Below are positions 53,530 to 62,449 of a stretch of 64,000 nucleotides of DNA, piece after piece. Where the stretch lies: contig JAQXRG010000055.1 in the NCBI GenBank assembly GCA_029218405.1, positions 1 through 64,000 of the forward strand, read 5' to 3'. The translations under genes and the position numbers were made by a program. How positions within the stretch are numbered: position 1 is the first letter of the stretch; each line of letters opens with the position of its first letter. The notes beneath the pieces are model-generated. The model was not told the DNA's origin, did no database searches, and worked only from the letters and a program-made list of their open reading frames with translations. This DNA comes from Bacteroidales bacterium (GTDB taxonomy: Bacteria; Bacteroidota; Bacteroidia; Bacteroidales; Bacteroidaceae).

Positions 53530-53601
53530 CCGCGCGCCCACTGAATCCGCCCGTTTGCATAGAATTTTCACCATTTTGCCCGCATTCTCGGTTTTTAGTT
53601 G

Positions 53602-53609
53602 TATCTTTG
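53602..53609 (+). promoter_or_regulatory. Putative -7 element of the omega-amidase gene
   Basis: TATCTTTG, 20 bases before the ATG at 53630, with TTTTG 23 bases upstream. Confidence 0.5.
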
Positions 53610-53629
53610 GCCACAAAACCTTGAAAGAA

Positions 53630-54391
53630 ATGAAAACAATTCTATTGCAAACTGATATTGAATGGGCAAATCCCGTGGCAAATGTCCGCCAAGCGGACGC
53701 AATCATCGACCGCTATCCCGATGGGGACTTGTTCATCCTGCCGGAAATGTTCTCCACCGGGTTCTGCACCCAGCCGCAAGGCATCGCTGAACCGGCGGAC
53801 TGCGACACGGTGGCGTGGATGAAGCGCAAGGCGGCGGAACGCCAGTGCGCCATCGCGGGCAGTATCGCCATCGAACAGGACGGACGGTTCTACAACCGCT
53901 TCCACTTCGTGCATCCCGACGGACAGGTGGACTGCTACGACAAGCATCACCTCTTCACGTACGGCGGCGAGCACAAGCAGTTCACACCCGGCACGGAACG
54001 GGTCATCGTGCGGCACGACGGCGTGCGCATCCTGTTGCAGATCTGTTACGACCTGCGTTTCCCGGTCTTCGCCCGCAACCGGAAAGACTACGACATGATA
54101 CTGTACGTGGCCAGCTGGCCCATTCCCCGCATCGAGGTGTGGAAGACACTCCTCCGTGCCCGCGCCATCGAAAACCAATGCTTCGTGGCCGCTGTGAACC
54201 GCACCGGCCATGACCCGTACTGCCAGTACAACGGCGGCAGCGCGGTCATCGACCCGTACGGCAAGACCTTAGCTGCCTGTGCGGACGGTACGGCATGCGA
54301 AGCGGTGGCGGACATTGACCTGACGGTCCTTGAAGCTTTCCGGGAGAAATTCCCGGTACTGGACGACGCGGATCCTTTCGTCCGCTCGTAA
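53630..54391 (+). CDS. Nitrilase-superfamily omega-amidase
   Basis: 253 aa from MKTILLQTDIEWANPVANVRQAD; the tracked ORF's 25-codon extension crosses the promoter. Catalytic triad is visible: Glu39 (LFILPEMFSTGF), Lys105 (CYDKHHLFTYG), Cys139 (LLQICYDLRFPVFARN). The family (YafV/Nit2-like) hydrolyses 2-oxoglutaramate and related keto-acid amides. It lies 32 bases upstream of iorA, so it may be cotranscribed with the keto-acid module and remove amide by-products of glutamine transamination. Confidence 0.9.
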   Translation: MKTILLQTDIEWANPVANVRQADAIIDRYPDGDLFILPEMFSTGFCTQPQGIAEPADCDTVAWMKRKAAERQCAIAGSIAIEQDGRFYNRFHFVHPDGQVDCYDKHHLFTYGGEHKQFTPGTERVIVRHDGVRILLQICYDLRFPVFARNRKDYDMILYVASWPIPRIEVWKTLLRARAIENQCFVAAVNRTGHDPYCQYNGGSAVIDPYGKTLAACADGTACEAVADIDLTVLEAFREKFPVLDDADPFVRS

Positions 54392-54423
54392 CGTATTCCT
54401 CCCCATGACTAATCCAACTGCTT

Positions 54424-56046
54424 ATGGAAAACAAGACGATACATTTACTGCTGGGCGACCAGGCCATTGCGCTGGGCGCCCTACATGCCGGCATTTCAGG
54501 AGTATATGCTTATCCCGGAACGCCCTCGACTGAAATCACTGAATTTATCCAAGCCTCTCCCCTGGCCCGCGAGCGTGGACTCCACAGCTCTTGGTGCACC
54601 AACGAGAAGACCGCCATGGAGGCGGCGCTCGGCGTGTCGTACGTCGGCAAGCGAGCCTTGGTCTGCATGAAACACGTAGGCATGAACGTCTGCGCCGACG
54701 CGTTTGTCAACGCCGGGATGACCGGCGTGAACGGTGGCATCGTGGTGGTAGCGGCCGATGACCCATCCATGCACTCGTCGCAGAACGAACAGGACTCCCG
54801 GTTCTACGGGAAGTTTGCCATGGTGCCCATCCTGGAGCCCTCGTCGCAACAGGAGGCGTACGACATGATGGACTTCGCCTACGACCTCTCGGAAACGGTC
54901 GGACTGCCCGTGTTGCTGCGCATCACGACCCGCATGGCCCACTCACGGGCCAATGTCGCTGTCAAGGAGACCGCCGCACCGGTGGCCTGCACCGGAAAAG
55001 CCTCCGTCCCCACCGACTGGGTGCTGCTGCCCGGCAATGCCCGCCGCCGTTACCTGAAGGTCATCGAGGCACAGACGGACCTGCTGGAACGTGCGGAGCA
55101 CTCGCCTTTCAACCGCTTCACCTTCCCCACCGACGGAAAAGCCGCAAAGGGAATCGTGGCGTGTGGCATCGGCTACAACTACGTGATGGAAAACTATCCG
55201 GACGGCTGCCCCTTCCCGTTGGTCAAGGTGGCGCAGTACCCACTGCCGACAGAAGCCCTCACCCGCCTGGCCAACGCCTGTGAAGAACTGTGGGTCGTCG
55301 AAGAAGGACAGCCCTTCGTGGAAGAACAGCTGAAGGGAATCCTTCCCTCCACCTATACGGTAAAGGGCCGCTTGAGCGGTGACCTGCCCCGTACGGGAGA
55401 ACTGACTCCCGACACAGTACGCAAGGCGTTGGGACTGCCGTGCGAAGAAGTGTTCGCAACGGCCCAGCACGTGGTTCCCCGTCCGCCCGCTCTCTGCAAC
55501 GGCTGCGGCCACCGCGACGTGTACGATGCCCTGAACCGGGTCATCGCCGGCTATCCCGACGCAAAAGTATTCGGCGACATCGGCTGCTACACCCTCGGTG
55601 CCCTGCCCCCGTTCCGCGCGCTGAACAGCTGTGTGGATATGGGTGCTTCCATCACCATGGCGAAAGGGGCCGCTGACGCCGGCTGCTTCCCCTCGATAGC
55701 GGTCATCGGCGACTCCACCTTCACCCATTCGGGCATGACCGGCCTGCTGGATGCCGTGAACGACCGTGCGAACATCACCGTCATTATCTCGGACAACCTG
55801 ACCACCGCCATGACCGGCGGACAGGACTCGGCAGGCACCAACAAGTTCGAGGCCATCTGCCTGGGACTGGGCGTGGAGCCTGAACACGTACGGGTGGTGG
55901 TGCCCTTGCCCAAGAACATGGAGGAAATCACCCGCATCCTGCGCGAGGAAATCGACTACAACGGAGTGTCGGTCATCATCCCCCGCCGGGAGTGCATGCA
56001 GACCCTGAACCGTAAGTTGAAACAGAAAAGAGCAGCAAAGAAATGA
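54424..56046 (+). CDS. iorA: Indolepyruvate ferredoxin oxidoreductase, alpha subunit
   Basis: Thiamine-diphosphate subunit that converts aryl-pyruvates plus CoA to aryl-acetyl-CoA, CO2 and reduced ferredoxin, or the reverse. 540 aa: pyrimidine-binding part GDQAIALGALHAGISGVYAYPGTPSTEITE with NEKTAMEAALGVSYVG, central domain, then PP domain CNGCGHRDVYDALN, GDIGCYTLGALPPFRALNSC, GDSTFTHSGMTGLLDAV...TVIISDN. Ends about 20 residues after the PP domain (CMQTLNRKLKQKRAAKK) without the two 4Fe-4S motifs found at the C-terminus of archaeal IorA. Electron exit must use a cluster elsewhere. Overlaps iorB by 4 bases. Confidence 0.92.
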   Translation: MENKTIHLLLGDQAIALGALHAGISGVYAYPGTPSTEITEFIQASPLARERGLHSSWCTNEKTAMEAALGVSYVGKRALVCMKHVGMNVCADAFVNAGMTGVNGGIVVVAADDPSMHSSQNEQDSRFYGKFAMVPILEPSSQQEAYDMMDFAYDLSETVGLPVLLRITTRMAHSRANVAVKETAAPVACTGKASVPTDWVLLPGNARRRYLKVIEAQTDLLERAEHSPFNRFTFPTDGKAAKGIVACGIGYNYVMENYPDGCPFPLVKVAQYPLPTEALTRLANACEELWVVEEGQPFVEEQLKGILPSTYTVKGRLSGDLPRTGELTPDTVRKALGLPCEEVFATAQHVVPRPPALCNGCGHRDVYDALNRVIAGYPDAKVFGDIGCYTLGALPPFRALNSCVDMGASITMAKGAADAGCFPSIAVIGDSTFTHSGMTGLLDAVNDRANITVIISDNLTTAMTGGQDSAGTNKFEAICLGLGVEPEHVRVVVPLPKNMEEITRILREEIDYNGVSVIIPRRECMQTLNRKLKQKRAAKK

Positions 56047-56639
56047 AAACAGACATCATACTTTCCGGTGTGGGTGGACAGGGCATCCTGTCCATCGCCA
56101 CCATCATCGGGGAAGCGGCTACCCGAATGGGACTGAACCTGAAACAAGCCGAAGTACACGGAATGAGCCAGCGGGGCGGGGACGTACAGTCAAACCTCCG
56201 GCTGAGCGACGCGCCCATCGCCTCCGACCTCATCGCCTTGGGCAACGCCGACCTCATCCTCTCGCTGGAACCGATGGAAGCCTTGCGGTACCTGCCCTAC
56301 CTCTCGAAGGAAGGGTGGATCATCACTTCCTCGGCCCCCTTTGTGAATATTCCCAACTACCCGGACGTGGACGCGCTGCTGGCCGAACTGGACGCGCAGC
56401 CGCACGTGGTGGCCTTGGATGTGGAACAGCTGGCCAAGGAGCACCAGATGCCCAAGTCGGCGAACGTCATCCTGCTGGGGGCCGCCGCGGCGTTCCTGAA
56501 GGTGCTCGACGCCCCCACCTTGCGGGAAAGCGTGGCACGCATCTTTGCCGTGAAGGGAGAGGCGGTAGTCAGCCTGAACCAGCAGGCGTTCGACCTGGGT
56601 TATGACTATGTGAAACAACTTCATGCCCAATGCCTATGA
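56043..56639 (+). CDS. iorB: Indolepyruvate ferredoxin oxidoreductase, beta subunit
   Basis: 198 aa, the gamma-domain (2-oxoacid:acceptor oxidoreductase) partner of IorA. Begins KTDIILSGVGGQGILSIATIIGEAATRMGLNLKQAEVHGMSQRGGDVQSNLRLSD, the family signature, and ends with the conserved dimerisation helix (LNQQAFDLGYDYVKQL). ATG overlaps the iorA stop (ATGA), so stoichiometric coupled translation. It overlaps the aminotransferase start region too. Confidence 0.94.
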   Translation: MKTDIILSGVGGQGILSIATIIGEAATRMGLNLKQAEVHGMSQRGGDVQSNLRLSDAPIASDLIALGNADLILSLEPMEALRYLPYLSKEGWIITSSAPFVNIPNYPDVDALLAELDAQPHVVALDVEQLAKEHQMPKSANVILLGAAAAFLKVLDAPTLRESVARIFAVKGEAVVSLNQQAFDLGYDYVKQLHAQCL

Positions 56640-57976
56640 GCCGCGTATTCTCCGAAGAACTGGTCGCCCAGGTGGCCCGTGACATGAAAGTGGCGGACCT
56701 GGCGAACGCCACCATCGGCGACGTGCTGCTGGTGGCCTCCCGGCTGGAAGAACTGACGGGCATTCCTTTTATCCGCATGGACCAGGGCTCGCCGGGACTG
56801 CCCGCCAACCGCATCGGCATTGCTGCCGAGAAGGCCGCCCTCGACAAGGGACTGGGTGCGCAGTATCCGGCTGCCGCCGGTGTGCCCGAACTGAAGGAAG
56901 CCGCCTCACGGTTCGTCAAGGCCTTCGTCAACATCGACATCTCGCCCCGCGCCTGCATCCCGACCACCGGGTCGGTGTGCGCGTCCTTCGGGGCGTTCAT
57001 CGCCTGCACCCAACGGATACCCGGCAAGGACAAGGTGCTGTTCATTGACCCCGGCTTCCCCATCCAAAAGTCACAACTGCGCATCCTGGGCATCGGCTGG
57101 GAGCTGTTCGACATCCACGACTACCGGGGCACGGCCCTGAAAGACAAGCTGGAGAGTTTCCTCCAGCGGGGCGACATCGCCGCCATTGTCTATTCCAACC
57201 CGAACAACCCGGCGTGGATTTGCCTGGAAGAGGAAGAACTGCGGACCATCGGTGAGCTGGCCACCCGCTACGATGTCATCGTACTGGAAGACCAGGCCTA
57301 CTTCTGCATGGACTTCCGTCATCCCTATGGACGGCCCTACCAGGCTCCCTTCGTGCCGACCGTAGCCCGCTACACCGACAACTACATCCTGATGCTGTCG
57401 GCCTCGAAAATCTTCAGCTATGCCGGCCAACGCATCGCACTGGCCTGTGTGTCCGACGCGCTGTTCGACCGCCAGTTCCCGGCCTTTGCCCAGCGCTACG
57501 AGAACACCGGCGTGTTCGGCCCCACGTTCATCGCCTCCATCCTCTACATGATTACCTCGGGCTGCACCGCCACCACCCAGTACGGCATGGCGGAGATGCT
57601 CGAACGCTCGGTCAGCGGCGACATTGATTTTGTGGAAGACACCCGCGAATATGAACGCCGTGCCAGCCGCATGAAGAAAATCTTCACCGACCACGGCTTC
57701 CACATCGTCTATTCACACGACGTGACCGACAAGGTGGGCGACGGTTTCTTCTTCACCCTGGGCTATCCCGGACTGAGCGGCGGTGAACTGCTGAAGGAAT
57801 TGATGTACTACGGCGTGAGCAGCATCTCCCTGTCCACCACGGGCAGCGAGCAGGACGGCGTGCGGGCCTGCACGTCGCGGATGCGCGAGGAGCTTTACCC
57901 CGTGCTGGAAGAACGGATGAAGGCCTTCGAAGCGGACCACCCGAACAACGAATCCGAACTTTACCCTAAACCCTAA
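56636..57976 (+). CDS. PLP-dependent aminotransferase (class I/II), probably aromatic
   Basis: 446 aa from MSRVFSEELV; the MPMS start two codons upstream is possible. Fold type I: PLP-binding Lys in LSASKIFSYAGQRIALACVSD, NPNNPAWICLEEEE (Asn of NPxNP), LEDQAYFCMDFR (Asp-x-x-Tyr), and CTSRMREELYP (carboxylate-binding Arg). Embedded in the iorAB-CoA ligase operon, overlapping the iorB stop by 4 bases. This context suggests it interconverts aromatic amino acids and aryl-pyruvates; substrate is inferred, not read from motifs. Confidence 0.88.
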   Translation: MSRVFSEELVAQVARDMKVADLANATIGDVLLVASRLEELTGIPFIRMDQGSPGLPANRIGIAAEKAALDKGLGAQYPAAAGVPELKEAASRFVKAFVNIDISPRACIPTTGSVCASFGAFIACTQRIPGKDKVLFIDPGFPIQKSQLRILGIGWELFDIHDYRGTALKDKLESFLQRGDIAAIVYSNPNNPAWICLEEEELRTIGELATRYDVIVLEDQAYFCMDFRHPYGRPYQAPFVPTVARYTDNYILMLSASKIFSYAGQRIALACVSDALFDRQFPAFAQRYENTGVFGPTFIASILYMITSGCTATTQYGMAEMLERSVSGDIDFVEDTREYERRASRMKKIFTDHGFHIVYSHDVTDKVGDGFFFTLGYPGLSGGELLKELMYYGVSSISLSTTGSEQDGVRACTSRMREELYPVLEERMKAFEADHPNNESELYPKP

Positions 57977-57986
57977 CAACTGAAAT

Positions 57987-59288
57987 ATGATCTGGAACCC
58001 CAACAAAGAATGTATGCCACGCGAGCAGATGCGTGAGCTGCAAGGCAAACGCTTACAGAAACTGGTAAGCTACGTGTACCACAACGTACCGTTCTACCGC
58101 CACAAGATGCAGGAGATGGATCTCTCGCCTGAAGACATCCGTAGCATCGACGATATCGTGAAACTGCCCTTCACCACCAAGCAAGACCTGCGCGACAACT
58201 ATCCGTACGGACTGCAGGCCGCCCCTGCGTCGGAGATTGTCCGTGTGCATGCCTCATCGGGCACGACCGGCAACCCGACCATCGTAGGCTATACGCGCCG
58301 CGACCTGGCAATATGGTCGGAAGTGATGTCGCGCAGCCTCACCGCCTATGGTGTGACACGCCACGATACTTTCTCCGTCAGCTACGGCTACGGACTGTTC
58401 ACCGGCGGACTCGGCGCCCACTACGGCGTGGAGAACATGGGTGCCACCGTCATCCCGGCCTCGACCGGCAATACGGAAAAGCACCTGCGACTCATCCGTG
58501 ACCTGAACATCACAGGCATCGCCTGCACGCCGTCGTACGCCCTCTACTTAGCCGAGGTCACCGAACGCATGGGACTGAGCAAGGACGACCTGAGCCTGCG
58601 CATCGGTGCCTTCGGTGCGGAACCCTGGACGGAGAACATGCGACAGGAAATCCAGCAGCGCCTGGGGCTGAAAGGCTACAACCTCTACGGCCTGAGCGAA
58701 ATCATGGGCCCGGGCGTGTCGTACGAATGCGAGGAACAGCACGGGTCGCACATCAACGAAGACCATTTCTTCCCTGAAATCATCGACCCTGACACCCTGG
58801 AGCCGCTGCCCGTCGGACAGACCGGCGAACTGGTGTTCACCACCCTGACCAAGGAAGGCATGCCCCTGTTGCGCTACCGCACCAAGGACCTCTGCGCCCT
58901 GATGGAAGGCGAATGCCCCTGTGGCCGTACCAACGTCCGCATGACCCCCATCATGGGCCGCAGCGACGACATGCTCATCATCCGTGGCATCAACGTCTTC
59001 CCCTCGCAGGTGGAAAGCGTCATCCTGGAGATGAAGGAATTCGAGCCGCAGTACCTGCTGGTAGTGGACCGCAAGAACAACCTCGACACCCTCGAAGTGC
59101 AGGTGGAGGTACGCCGCGACTTCTTCAGCGACGACATCGGCACCATGCTGGGCCTGAAGAAAAAGCTCTCGGACAAGCTGAAGAGCGTGCTCTCCATCAG
59201 TGCCGAAGTGAAACTGGTAGAGCCCAACAGCATCCAGCGCAGCGAAGGAAAGTCGAAGCGCGTGATTGACAAACGTAAACTGGTTTAA
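57987..59288 (+). CDS. Phenylacetate--CoA ligase family (arylacetate activation)
   Basis: 433 aa adenylate-forming enzyme of the PaaK type. Motifs: VRVHASSGTTGNPTIVGYT (phosphate loop), GYGLFTGGLGAHYG, GAFGAEPWTENMR, NLYGLSEIMGPGVSYEC, YRTKDLC, and MIIRGINVFPSQVESVILEM. The start MIWNPNKECMPREQMRELQGKRLQKLVSYVYHNVPFYRHKM is the usual one. It forms aryl-acetyl-CoA from phenylacetate or indoleacetate, the substrate for reductive carboxylation by IorAB, or runs backwards to yield ATP during fermentation. Ten bases after the aminotransferase gene. Confidence 0.92.
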   Translation: MIWNPNKECMPREQMRELQGKRLQKLVSYVYHNVPFYRHKMQEMDLSPEDIRSIDDIVKLPFTTKQDLRDNYPYGLQAAPASEIVRVHASSGTTGNPTIVGYTRRDLAIWSEVMSRSLTAYGVTRHDTFSVSYGYGLFTGGLGAHYGVENMGATVIPASTGNTEKHLRLIRDLNITGIACTPSYALYLAEVTERMGLSKDDLSLRIGAFGAEPWTENMRQEIQQRLGLKGYNLYGLSEIMGPGVSYECEEQHGSHINEDHFFPEIIDPDTLEPLPVGQTGELVFTTLTKEGMPLLRYRTKDLCALMEGECPCGRTNVRMTPIMGRSDDMLIIRGINVFPSQVESVILEMKEFEPQYLLVVDRKNNLDTLEVQVEVRRDFFSDDIGTMLGLKKKLSDKLKSVLSISAEVKLVEPNSIQRSEGKSKRVIDKRKLV

Positions 59289-59307
59289 CCTTAAAAACAG
59301 AAGCGAT

Positions 59308-59724
59308 ATGACAGTGAAACAATTATCCGTCTTCTTGGAGAACAAGACCGGAAGAATCAACGAAGTGGTACGTACCTTGGGGCAGAACGGCATCAACATG
59401 CATGCCTTCAGCATGGCGGAGACCGCCGACTTCGGCATCCTGCGCCTGATTGTATCGGACGTGGAAAAGGCCGTGGAAGTGCTGCGTGCCCGCGACTTCG
59501 CGGTGATGTCCACCGACGTACTCTGCCTGAGTTGCGCCAACACCCCCGGCTCCTTAGCCACCATTCTGGAGTACTTGGCCGAAGAGAACATCTTCATCGA
59601 GTACATGTATGCCTTCGCGCAGAACGAGGCCGCCCATGTGGTCATCAAGCCGAACGACCTGCCACACTGCATCAGCCTACTGCAGGAGAAGCAGTGCGAA
59701 CTGCTGACCCAAGAGAACCTGTAA
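59308..59724 (+). CDS. Tandem ACT-domain protein
   Basis: 138 aa from MTVKQLSVFLENKTGRINEVVRTLGQNGINMHAF; the tracked start 14 codons earlier overlaps the CoA-ligase stop. Two ACT domains (1-70 and 71-138: SCANTPGSLATILEYLAEENIFIEYMYAF), no catalytic part. ACT domains bind amino acids; this stand-alone type accompanies iorAB/CoA-ligase operons and probably senses aromatic amino acids to set flux. It lies 19 bases after the ligase gene, and a strong terminator follows. Confidence 0.88.
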   Translation: MTVKQLSVFLENKTGRINEVVRTLGQNGINMHAFSMAETADFGILRLIVSDVEKAVEVLRARDFAVMSTDVLCLSCANTPGSLATILEYLAEENIFIEYMYAFAQNEAAHVVIKPNDLPHCISLLQEKQCELLTQENL

Positions 59725-59728
59725 AGCC

Positions 59729-59786
59729 GGTGCCAACGGCACCGACAGGCATAAAAAAAGGATGCTCCAATGAGCATCCTTTTTTA
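59729..59786. terminator. Bidirectional terminator after the iorAB operon
   Basis: A perfect hairpin GGATGCTC-CAAT-GAGCATCC flanked by A7 and T7 (59753-59786), serving both the iorAB operon and the convergent exbD genes. A smaller CGGTGCC/GGCACCG stem precedes it. Confidence 0.92.
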
Positions 59787-59802
59787 TATCCAAAGAATCG
59801 GA

Positions 59803-60267
59803 TTACATACGCTGAGTAGCAGAGTAGTTAATCTTCAACGCATATGCCTGACGCAAAGCCTGCTTCACTTCGGTCACGATACCCATCTTGGTCTTGGCAT
59901 CCACCTTCAGCGAAACCGTCATGTACGGCTTGTCCTCTTCCTTCATGTTCTCACGTTCCTGGTAAATGTAGTCCTGCACTTCCGAAGATTCTGCGAACTT
60001 ATCGTTCAGCTGGATACGGTCAGAGGTACCCATCTTCTTCTGGAACTCAGGCATCGGCTTACCAATGTAGATGAACGATACCAACGATTTCTTCTCCAGC
60101 TTTTCGAGCTCAGTAGCCTGCGGCACTTTGAATTGAACCTTCAAAGTAACTTCACGCATGGTTGTTACAATCATGAAGAAGAACAACATGGTAAAGATAA
60201 GGTCGGGCAACGAAGAAGTATTCAGCTCCGGCATGCCCCGCTTACCTGTCTTATTAAATTTTCCCAT
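59803..60267 (-). CDS. exbD: ExbD/TolR-family biopolymer transporter (second copy)
   Basis: 154 aa. One N-terminal helix with the essential proton-carrying Asp: LNTSSLPDLIFTMLFFFMIVTTMRE (Asp22). The rest is periplasmic and ends in the family VTEVKQALRQAYALKINYSA. Works with ExbB to energise TonB. Last gene of the exbB-orf-exbD-exbD cluster, two bases after the first exbD. Confidence 0.93.
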   Translation of the reverse strand: MGKFNKTGKRGMPELNTSSLPDLIFTMLFFFMIVTTMREVTLKVQFKVPQATELEKLEKKSLVSFIYIGKPMPEFQKKMGTSDRIQLNDKFAESSEVQDYIYQERENMKEEDKPYMTVSLKVDAKTKMGIVTEVKQALRQAYALKINYSATQRM

Positions 60268-60269
60268 AA

Positions 60270-60857
60270 TTATTTTCCTCCATACTTTTTAGGTTCTGCC
60301 TCAGAAATCTTCTGCGGATAGTACTGTGCGATAGCGTCCTTCTCGTCTTCGGAACAGTCAGCCAAGTCCTTGCCGAACTGCTTGGAAGCGAGTTCCTGAC
60401 GCAATTCGTTGTAGGCTGCCACCAGTTCGTTCTGCACCTGGAGGTACGCTTCGTAGCTGGTACCCACGTCATTCTGCACAGAGATAACATGCTTTTCAGT
60501 AATCATCACGTCACCGAAGAAGGGGATGTTCTTCGCATGCTTTTCGGGCATGTTCTCATCATCGTTCGGATTGGCAATGAATTCCTTTGCTTTTGCTCTC
60601 AGTTGGCTTATCTCGGCCCATTCTCCGCCCACCATCAGCTGGTCGTCCTTGTTGAGGCGGACCTGGAGAACGTTGCGCTCCTTAACAATAATATCGTCCT
60701 TCTGTTCCTTGTTCTCGGGGGGAGGCGGCAGGCGTCTCGCGAGACCACGGTCAGTATCCATTGATGTTGTTGTCAGGAAGAAAATAAGCAACATGAAGGC
60801 AATATCCGCCGTAGAACTGGAATTGATTCCCGGCATCGTTTTTTTCTTTCTTGCCAT
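60270..60857 (-). CDS. exbD: ExbD/TolR-family biopolymer transporter (first copy)
   Basis: 195 aa. Membrane helix with Asp18 (INSSSTADIAFMLLIFFLTTTSM). Longer periplasmic part than the second copy, with RLPPPPENKEQKDDIIVKERNVLQVRLNKDDQLMVGGEWAEI and an Asp/Lys-rich C-terminal helix. Two ExbD paralogs with one ExbB is the normal Bacteroidota arrangement and suggests a heteromeric ExbD pair. Confidence 0.93.
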   Translation of the reverse strand: MARKKKTMPGINSSSTADIAFMLLIFFLTTTSMDTDRGLARRLPPPPENKEQKDDIIVKERNVLQVRLNKDDQLMVGGEWAEISQLRAKAKEFIANPNDDENMPEKHAKNIPFFGDVMITEKHVISVQNDVGTSYEAYLQVQNELVAAYNELRQELASKQFGKDLADCSEDEKDAIAQYYPQKISEAEPKKYGGK

Positions 60858-60877
60858 TTTACTTACTTTCTAAACGT

Positions 60878-61339
60878 TTACTTTTTAAAGATACCTGTCA
60901 GGTTCAGGATAGTAGCCACGGCTGCAATCGTGAACAATCCATAAATGGAGTACAACATCATGTCGGACAACTTCAGCAGGGAAGCGTCAGTGAAAGTCTC
61001 ACCGCTGGCCATCAGCAGGGGTTCTGCAGAGCTCATGCCGTAAGCGATGATGAGCACCACTGCGAACAGAGCCAGTCCCAGCAAGGACTTCACGGCAGCC
61101 TTCGGGTTGTCTTTCAAAGAGATTCCAAACTGTGCCAAAGCACCCAAAACAGTTACAAGCACACACAAACCAAACATCACGTACATGAAGTACATCAGGG
61201 TTTCAGTGTTCTCGGGGGCGTTGTATTCGCCTACCGGATTCGTGTATCCTACTCCGAAGAACAGTCCCAATACAAGTAAAGTCAATGCAATAAGGACATA
61301 GAAAACGTAGTAGGACGCTTTATATGATAACTTAGCCAT
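60878..61339 (-). CDS. Membrane protein of the ExbBD cluster, function unknown
   Basis: 153 aa with four predicted membrane helices (ASYYVFYVLIALTLLVLGLFFGVG; LMYFMYVMFGLCVLVTVLGALAQF; LLGLALFAVVLIIAYGMSS; LYSIYGLFTIAAVATILNLTGI). Always lies between exbB and exbD in related genomes as far as I recall. No named domain. Probably an accessory of the TonB-energising complex. Seven bases after exbB. Confidence 0.8.
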   Translation of the reverse strand: MAKLSYKASYYVFYVLIALTLLVLGLFFGVGYTNPVGEYNAPENTETLMYFMYVMFGLCVLVTVLGALAQFGISLKDNPKAAVKSLLGLALFAVVLIIAYGMSSAEPLLMASGETFTDASLLKLSDMMLYSIYGLFTIAAVATILNLTGIFKK

Positions 61340-61346
61340 GTCCTAA

Positions 61347-62117
61347 TTATTTTTTATATTTCAAGTTATACTTCATGATGATATCCAACAAGGTGATAGA
61401 AGAATCTTCCATCTGGCTTGTGATAGCTTCAATCTTAGACAAGATGTAGTTGTAGAATACCTGAAGAACCAATGCTACGATCAAACCGAAGATAGTAGTG
61501 ATCAAGGCCACCTTCATACCACCTGCTACGACTGTCGGAGAGATATCACCAGCCTGCTGGATCTTATCGAAGGCCATGACCATACCAACGACGGTACCGA
61601 TAAATCCGAGAGACGGAGCCATTGCGATGAACAGGGTAATCCAAGAGCAACCCTTTTCAAGGTAACCGGCCTGCACACCACCGTAAGATACTACCGAACG
61701 TTCAACAACGTCCAGACCTTCGTCGATTCTCATCAGACCCTGGTAGCAGATAGAAGCAACCGGACCGCGAGTGTTGCGGCAGATGGTCTTGGCACCTTCT
61801 ACGTCACCCTTTTCCAAAGCGGCTTCTACTTTACCCATCAACTTTTTAGCATTCACTTCAGCCAAGCTCAAATAGATGATACGTTCGATACAGAAAGCCA
61901 GACCGATGACCAAAGCGATGGCAGGCAGTGACATAAAGCCAGCGTCACCTTCGATAAACTTGGTCTTCAACTCTTTGTGCAAACCACCTTCTTCAGCGGC
62001 TACAGTTGCTGTCTGTTCTGTTGCTTCCGGAGCTGTTTCGTCCTGAGCCATAGCTGTCAGAGTCGTTCCAAACGAGAGGACTCCCATCACTGCAAGAATT
62101 GCGAATAACTTTTTCAT
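61347..62117 (-). CDS. exbB: ExbB/MotA/TolQ-family proton channel protein
   Basis: 256 aa. Signal-like N-terminus MKKLFAILAVMGVLSFGTTLTAMAQ, a first helix (SLPAIALVIGLAFCIERIIYL), cytoplasmic loop, and the paired helices with family motifs SWITLFIAMAPSLGFIGTVVGMVMAFDKIQQAGDISPTVVAGGMKVALITTIFGLIVALVLQVFYNYI. Forms the proton channel with ExbD and drives TonB-dependent transport such as through the SusC in this window. First gene of the cluster, 77 bases after tRNA-Ser(GGA); I see no consensus promoter between, so cotranscription with the tRNA is possible. Confidence 0.94.
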   Translation of the reverse strand: MKKLFAILAVMGVLSFGTTLTAMAQDETAPEATEQTATVAAEEGGLHKELKTKFIEGDAGFMSLPAIALVIGLAFCIERIIYLSLAEVNAKKLMGKVEAALEKGDVEGAKTICRNTRGPVASICYQGLMRIDEGLDVVERSVVSYGGVQAGYLEKGCSWITLFIAMAPSLGFIGTVVGMVMAFDKIQQAGDISPTVVAGGMKVALITTIFGLIVALVLQVFYNYILSKIEAITSQMEDSSITLLDIIMKYNLKYKK

Positions 62118-62193
62118 TGTGTGTCTAATTTTTTAAGATTAATTAATTAATAGTTATAAATAGTTATTATTCTCTTTCCTTGTTTCATTCTTG

Positions 62194-62281
62194 CGGAGAG
62201 AACGGGATTCGAACCCGTGATACGCTTTTGGCGTATACACGCTTTCCAGGCGTGCCTCTTCAACCACTCGAGCATCTCTCC
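62194..62281 (-). tRNA. tRNA-Ser (anticodon GGA)
   Basis: 88 nt with long variable arm. Acceptor GGAGAGA/TCTCTCC, discriminator G, no encoded CCA (CAA follows). Anticodon stem-loop CACGCCTGGAAAGCGTG gives GGA. T arm ACGGG-TTCGAAT-CCCGT. Upstream of exbB on the same strand. Confidence 0.97.
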
Positions 62282-62449
62282 TTTTACATCCTCTGAAGGA
62301 CCTCATTTCTTAAATCGGGTGCAAATTACAAATAAATTCGCAAACCGCAAGCGATTTCAGTCACAAATGTATTCTTTTTTTTCGTCTTCTCTACTATTCT
62401 GCCCACAAAAGTTTTTCATTTAGGCTAAAATTAATATACTTTAAAAACT

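Noticed and set aside
51757-53706. 649-aa minus-strand ORF opposite folP and cdaA
   Set aside because: His/Val/Asp-rich shadow of two well-identified plus-strand genes; no family motifs.
59770-60873. Plus-strand ORFs opposite the exbD genes
   Set aside because: Antisense shadows of clear ExbD coding sequences.
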